Made by a program: the position numbers and the translations under genes. A stretch of 64,000 nt of DNA from Trichuris trichiura (Eukaryota > Nematoda > Enoplea > Trichinellida > Trichuridae): contig JBAJFE010000004.1 in NCBI GenBank assembly GCA_037903355.1, positions 2,976,001-3,040,000 of the forward strand, given 5' to 3'. Positions 58,146 to 64,000 of the stretch are shown in pieces. Numbering within the stretch: the stretch's first letter is position 1; every line of letters begins with the position of its first letter. The notes beneath the pieces are model-generated. The model saw nothing but the letters and a program-made list of their open reading frames with translations. It made no database searches and was not told where the DNA came from.

Positions 58146-59439
58146 TTATTCGGACAGAGTTATGTTATCATTTTCTGGGACAACTTCATAAATCTCCAAA
58201 TTCTGAATTCCGACCTGACTTTCACGCAGCTCTAATTCTTGCAGGACTATTGAATCCACTCTCTCATGTCTTTCAATAGAGTTCTCCTCGAACGGGCACT
58301 TCGTGCCCAAGTCGCCAGATCGTAGAGCATTGGCAACACGGCCGTCAGTGATTTTGTCTTATGCGTTCTTCACCCAACTCAACACCTCTTGGAACCTGGG
58401 CCTCATAAAGTTTCTACGCTGATTTCTCTCCATTTTATTTTCAATGTAGTAATTGGTTTCACTACGCAAAATGTCTTTGAATGGCTTGCTTATTCCAACA
58501 TCAAGAGTCTGGAGGTAGGCAGCCATTCCTGCGGGAATTATTACCTGATCTATTCTTCTCTCTGAGAAAAAATTCTTCATCTTTTTAGAGCGGTGAATGC
58601 TGGCTGAATCGCAATCATTCCTCGTTGGCCACCTCACAAAATAAGTGGCAGCATTAAATCCACCCACTTCCGTATAACTGACTGTGTTTACCAGGCTTTT
58701 TCGGTTTGAAAAACATAAATACCTGAAACTCGTTCAATTTCGTTTTTCTTTCCCTTTGTAATGCTTACAGGAGGGACTTTCTTTCCATCCAAACGTATTG
58801 CCAAAATGCAAGTGACGCGAGCATTTTCATAACCAGTAGAAGCAATGTAGATTAACGAGGCCTCCTATGATCAATTGTTGTTTGAAATCTTTGGCCGATA
58901 AACACTACAGTTTCATCCATAGCAATCATGTTGAACAGTTCGTATTTAGAAAAGTCGAATCTATCAACAAAAAACTTAAATGCGAACGCACGTTTAATAA
59001 CTTCAGTATTTTCAAGCTTGAACAATGTTGTCGATCTCCTTAGTGACAGTTCATGTCGCTGAAGGAAGCTATCCAACCAGTGCTGTGGCGCTTTAAATTT
59101 TTCTGAGGATATCTCTAAGCGTGATGCCATTGCAAGACCAAATTCCCGAACGTCAGACATTCGCACAGTGAAAGCCTGTGCTCTCCTCTCAGCAATCCAT
59201 TCACAAACGATGTTCTCAAGCTCAGGAAATAATGGCTGCCGACCTGATTCACACTTACGCTTCTTTGCATTTCCCTCGGCCATCTTTTCACAGAGTTTAT
59301 CGTATTGTGCTCGCCATTTTCGTACAATTCAGAGATCGAACTTCTTCTCCTTTCACAAAGCCGTCAGGTTCTTGCCTTAGGAGTTTTCCACTGTTGCTTT
59401 CTTGAACTCGACACTATAACTCTTGCTTGTTGCAAACAT
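58146..59439 (-). pseudogene. pogo-like transposase, disrupted
   Basis: Reading on the minus strand from ATG at 59439: SKSYSVEFKKATVENS opens the N-terminal helix-turn-helix. A CENP-B-type domain follows (PLFPELENIVCEWIAERRAQ ... HWLDSFLQRH). Then come IAMDETVV (first aspartate), GYENARVTCILAIRLDGKKV, CDSASIHRSKKMK (second aspartate) and IPAGMAAYLQTLDVGISKPF (third aspartate). Five in-frame stops (three near the N-terminus, one after TEKAW, one after WVKNA) and a frameshift at about 58.86 kb break it. The reading ends at TLSE, 58146. A family member distinct from the 34-36 kb Tigger element. No clear terminal repeats were found. Confidence 0.85.
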
Positions 59440-59520
59440 CTTGCCTAAGAGCGAAAATAATATTCCCTTTTGCGAACAGAATTGCACTTTTGCACCAACC
59501 GGTTGCATGAGAATTTGTTC

Positions 59521-59630
59521 GGTATTTTCCCAAACAATTTGCTCATCCATTCGTTGATAGGGCACTTTGAAGTTTATTTACAGATACATCAAACAGGCCA
59601 AACCTGTGAACCAAAAGACCAACTATGAAA
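59521..59630 (+). mobile_element. fragment of the Penelope-like terminal arm
   Basis: AATTTGCTCATCCATTCGTT ... ACAGGCCAAACCTGTGAA matches the outer 110 bases of the 12306-12666 arm with scattered differences. No hammerhead segment remains. It abuts the upstream side of the pogo-like pseudogene. Confidence 0.75.
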
Positions 59631-61333
59631 CCTGTTGCACAAAAAATTACAAGAATCTATAAGAGAATTCGTTCGGACGGGCTGCGTAAAAGATAATTAC
59701 AAACGCGGATGTACCAAAACACTTTATTTACTGGTAAACTCTAAAGTACAGTAATTTAACCATACTCACAAAAGCTGTATATTTTAAGATACGACAGGCT
59801 CGACACATTTTCCAAAGGATTTGCTAAATATGCCTCTCTGGAGAACGATCGCAACTGGACCTTATTTTCAGAGAGGGCTTATATTAATGAGCACCCTAAA
59901 AGTAGGCTATGGTATTTTTTCGGGGAGGCCTTATTATAAGGAAAACACGGTATCACTTCTTTTAAGAGTAGTAATATGCTTAGGCTTAGGCTTTAAAAAA
60001 TTCACAAAACGATTTAGCAAAGAAATGAGACCTGTACCAAGCCTAAGCTTAAGCCTATTACAGGGAAAAACAACAGCGCGAATAGAATGAGCAGACAGGC
60101 AGTGGGCGTATGATTGCTAAAAGTCCCTAAAACAATCTGTAAGCATCGGCTGTTATCTGTGCTCTAATCAGCAGCCGTTTTTAGTGAGCAAAACCGGTTG
60201 CTGCAATGTGTTTCTGCTCATTGTTGACAAAGCCGTTCCTTGACATCATTGGCAATGTTGTAATCAAATGGGTAACTTGTACGAACAGCTTATCAACTCA
60301 ACTACTGGCCTCCCGCGCCTTTTTTTAACGCTTAGTCACCCCTTGCCTTATTTGGTCGTTTTGCTGAACGCTCCCTGCTTTGAAAGTCAGAAAAGCTAAG
60401 TAAATTTTGCCTGTATCGACAGCGTTTTAAAAGTGTCCTTTATTCACTGGCAGAGTCAGAATGGCGGCAGTTTGCGCGTGACACATACGGTATTTGATAT
60501 GGCAGCTGTCAGTCTTTTAACCAGTGAGGATGCAATGCAATGTTGGGCTGACATGAACAGAGAACATAGTGTCTGTATAAGGTCAAAGCTATTTCGTCTT
60601 TGTCAAGGCAGTTAGCACTCTGTGTCAGCGCACCAGCAGACAACATGAGCATATCCGCTTGTTTACGCTTATGGCCAGAATGGAATGGGATATAGTTGAT
60701 ACACAAAGACATTCAGCAGGACGTCTGACGCTGAAGACAAGGAAGTTGACGAACGCATTGTTCATATGACTAGTATGATGATGAATCAAAAAATAAGACA
60801 GTTTTCCATAAAACTATACTGGCATTAAAGGATACTGTTGCTTAGGGTTTTTTGGTGCTCCATTTTGGCCGTAAGTATAAATGTCCCGCTGCTATAGTTA
60901 TCCTGTTTTTTTAAGAAGTTGTAGTAGCAGGTTTCAAGGCGTGGATGGACATTTTTAAATTTCCGGCGGTAAGCATTCAGTGAGTCATCAATGTTAGCAA
61001 GTCGTTGTTAACGCGCTTGAAAAGTTTTATGCTACGTTTTAATGGTTACATACGCTTTTGTTCTTATAATTGCATGAACTTCTGTCAGCGGTAATTGTGA
61101 ACAGCCGCGGGATTCTCATTGCATGAATATTGCAGGAAACGTTTCCCTTTATCAAGTAAGTTTCTGTGTTTTATCTATGCGTCGCGGTGAGATCTAGGTC
61201 TCTGTTGTTAGTACGCATGCTCCGTGTTACCAATACTTTATTCAACCAGTTTCGCAACGAGACAGCATAAGTAGGACAAACGAGTGAATAAGCGCATTCT
61301 TAAATGAAAAAAAAAGTCAGTCACCTCATCGAC
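59631..61333. other. gene-free stretch with TTAGGC words
   Basis: Two tandem TTAGGC units at 59980-59991 face an inverted AAGCCTAAGCTTAAGCC at about 60040-60056. No gene or other element could be supported. Confidence 0.4.
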
Positions 61334-62161
61334 TCACATTGTGGGTACATTTTGCCCACAGCTAATTTCAAATATGATTTTAAAATGTTCTTGGCCCTCT
61401 GGAGTGTCGTCATGCGCTAAGCACCAAAGCGCTTGGCTCAGATAATAAAAAATAGTTTCTTGAAGTGGATCATTTTTAAATAATTTAAATAAAGTAGCTA
61501 AAAATATTCCTAAATGAAATATCTGCGCCCAGCTTAGTGTAGAATACAATATGCCCATGTAGTTACATGGCATTAAAAACCTAAACCAGAAAAAAATAAA
61601 TTCAAATTTAAAAGCGTCGGCTGCCTCGTGCTGCAAAATATTTACAATCTCTGCCGCCCTTGTAGCACCGCGGGGTGTTTGCGTAGCGTAGCCAAGCAAT
61701 TGCTTGCATGATACTGTAAGCAAACGCCTTTGCTCTGGAGTCATTGATCTTATGGTTTGGGTAACAGTTTCTTTCATGCTTTCAAATCCTTCATCCGGCA
61801 CCATTAGCAGCTGTTGTACTGGATCAGTTACATTTGCTGCTATCTGTTGGAGTTTTTCAGACAATACTAGAAAGAATCACCGTAGCTTCATTATCCAAAG
61901 CATTTTTATCATTCTCGCACTTACCTGATCCGCCGTTGCTTAGATCAACTACGCCAACGTTAGCAGCACCTGTAGGCTCTTTATTCTCCTGCAAAGCCGG
62001 CTTAGCTCGTATATCAGTTTTTTCTTCCTTTTCAGCTTTTGCTGAAAACGTTTGCGTCAATACAAGAAATTGTATTCAGTTAAACTGAGCGCACCTGATT
62101 TCTTTTCACCGGAAGCTGCTTGTGGAAGGTTTTGGCGCTTATCATTATTTTGTGATTCCAT
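61334..62161 (-). CDS. unrecognised three-exon gene, 238 residues
   Basis: Exons in coding order: 62161-62095, 62041-61925, 61866-61334. The junctions are GT..AG with introns of 53 and 58 bases, phases agree, and the sum is 239 codons. Residues 1-65 are polar and charged (Lys, Glu, Gly, Ser), probably disordered. From LSEKLQQIAANVTDPVQQLL onward the protein is predicted helical, with GFESMKETVTQTIRSMTPEQ and ATRAAEIVNILQHEAAD. It then has aromatic, hydrophobic stretches (FIFFWFRFLMP; IFHLGIFLATLFKLF) and ends CGQNVPTM. I do not recognise the family; an all-helical repeat of the MIF4G/ARM kind is one possibility, without strong support. The final exon may hide further short introns. Confidence 0.5.
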
Positions 62162-64000
62162 GGTAACTAAAACAAAATTTCTGTTAGGTTAAGAGTGGGA
62201 AGCACAGTAATAACTACTGCGTGAATAGACCAAAGTCAATCAATTGATTCAATTTCAACTTTTGGGAACATTGTCTCCCTTTGTTGGGACTCACTTCACC
62301 CTTAACGTGGGAGATAGGTTAGGTAGACTACAGTATACGCTGCTCGCCTAAATGGGCATTAATTGACTTAACCTCATTTTCTGAGCCAATGCGATGCGGC
62401 GTTGCTACAGTATGCCAGTGCCTAAAAATGTCGAAATCAAATTCGCAGAGTTGTGGGAGAGCCTCCTTTCTAAAGATTCTAGTGCACAGTAGGGCTCCCT
62501 TGGCTACTGCCTTATTGCTAAAAATCGATACTCGCGTTTGTGGTGGCGATAGTCTTTGTTGACAGATTCATACGGGTAGCAGCAAAAACTACTTAAGAGT
62601 ACATAAAACTAGTCTGCCTATGAATATTAGCACTTCGAAATAATTATTGTTTGCATAGATGTTATTTGCCTTGCAGACATGCCTCCCAGAAGACTTATTT
62701 TTTGTGGAGGACAGCTTAAACGCAAAGAGCTTAAATGTCTGCTGTATCGATGATGATGCGCACAAGGCTTGCCTTTTACGGTTGCGATTGTGTAAAAAAT
62801 GGTTAGCCACCTATCAGCTATGCTAAACAAAAAAATTTTTGAGATCGCTCAAAAAACTTAGCCCCGCTCAACTGTGCTGCGCAGACAAGGAAAGCAGCTG
62901 CCAATCTAACAAGTTACAGTTTACTAACAAGGTAGTTTAGCAACACTTACCTTGCAGTTCTTTTTTCTTCTAAGTAACTTGACAAAACGCTTAGTTTTTT
63001 TCACCGGAAGAGCTGTAGTTGACGCGACCGAACGACTCGTCAGTTCTTACTACAGTATGACAGAAGTTAGTTGTATCTTGTTTGCAGGATGTTTTTTTGC
63101 CACGTGTACCAACGCGCACTTGTTAATTTTTTAGCAAAAATAAAAAATGAAAAAAAAACTTCACTGGAAGCGTACTACACTCTACCATTTTACTTCCATT
63201 TTTCTGCGCAACTTTTTACCAGTCTTATTTGAAGGTATTTGTCCATAAATCTTAAGCATGTATGATTATTACAGATAATGCTTGATATTGCACGGTTGTT
63301 AATTTTAATTTTTTAATCTTCACGTTTAATTCTGCTTTGTGGGATCGGCTATTCGGCAAGAACATTTCCGGCTTGAACACAACGCAACGCTGAAATGTAA
63401 AAACAAAGACTAACCAGTTTTTACATTTTGTAGATCACTTTTTGGCTTTCCGTGTCATCTTTATGCTTTTTATCTTTGCTTGCAGAACGGTTTTTTGTTG
63501 GCATGCCAAACTTCGATGACCATTTCAGCTTGACCATTAGAAAAATTATTTGGCTGAGTTATGCAGATGCTAATAAGCTTTAATTTCCATTTTTCGGCAT
63601 GACGCAACACGGTATACTGCTCAAGATGTCTGAACGGGCAAAGAGGTGACGAAGCGCCTAAGTAAATAAAGAGCTGATAAGCTGAACGCCTGAAGAACAA
63701 TGCATTTTTAGATAAGGAAGTTAATCTGCTGTCTGGCAGCTGGTTAAAAAATGTCTTTTCAAACCGCTGGCTCTGTCAAGCATGGATAAAATTAAGACTT
63801 TGACTAATTCTCAAATCTGGGAGGGTAGTCACAAAAAATTACAAAGCTAACTTCTTTTTTGTGGCTTAAAGTTCCGCATGCTGCATATCTAAGCGCCTTG
63901 TTGTTGGCAGTCAAATATTTCTGTCGTAACTGCGTTTTTTATCAATGCTTTCACTGGAGCTTTAAACGATAGTCTCGCTCATTCAGGAATTTTTCTATAG
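62162..64000. other. stretch with nothing recognised
   Basis: The first few hundred bases likely hold the promoter of the minus-strand gene starting at 62161. The remaining short open frames show no motif or splice-consistent model. Confidence 0.35.

Noticed and set aside
59980..59991. Two tandem TTAGGC units (also at 51747-51758), the nematode telomere repeat
   Set aside because: Only two units each, and at 51.7 kb they are part of a dispersed repeat core (AGCCTAAGC...). Not evidence of a telomere; at most a weak hint about lineage.

Overview
The window is nuclear DNA of an invertebrate animal. It has no operons, its genes are split by many introns of about 50-60 bases with GT..AG borders, and it carries eukaryotic tRNA genes, a Penelope-like retroelement and Tigger/pogo DNA transposons. 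Short introns in a compact gene, together with secreted NUDT9-like proteins, fit a nematode best, possibly of the Trichinella/Trichuris lineage. That placement is an inference and nothing here proves it.

Layout. Positions 1-8200 hold no gene I can support, but they contain two inverted-repeat elements carrying hammerhead-ribozyme-like sequences. At 8.7-9.7 kb on the minus strand lies a WW-domain/coiled-coil protein resembling WAC. At 10.7-12.7 kb sits a 5'-truncated Penelope-like element (reverse transcriptase plus GIY-YIG nuclease) flanked by two nearly identical inverted arms of about 361 bases, each with a hammerhead motif. From 13.4 to 27.2 kb there are three related six-exon genes (two on +, one on -). 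Each encodes a signal peptide followed by a NUDT9-like (ADP-ribose pyrophosphatase) domain in which the catalytic Nudix glutamates are gone but the NPxGxTGxxGxGxxxRWGPN and WNTDNAWxE signatures remain. A tRNA-Gly(CCC) and a tRNA-Ala(AGC) lie between the first and second of these genes.

From 28.8 to 54.5 kb one very large plus-strand gene encodes TRRAP/Tra1, the giant scaffold of SAGA and NuA4/TIP60 histone acetyltransferase complexes. It can be followed from the N-terminal helical repeats through the FAT domain and pseudokinase to the last residues (NPSWFPWL). Most of its introns are tiny; the long ones are inflated by mobile DNA: a 2755-base Tigger element with TA target duplication, a 153-base MITE beside it, MITEs with AGTCATT ends, a hairpin element and a hammerhead element.

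The last 9.5 kb holds more hammerhead elements, a decayed pogo-like transposase gene, a small fragment of the Penelope-like element, and an unrecognised three-exon minus-strand gene.

The most unusual content is (1) the secreted, cysteine-rich, catalytically degenerate NUDT9-like family and (2) a family of short inverted-repeat elements whose arms carry a Penelope-type hammerhead core with one extra nucleotide before helix II.
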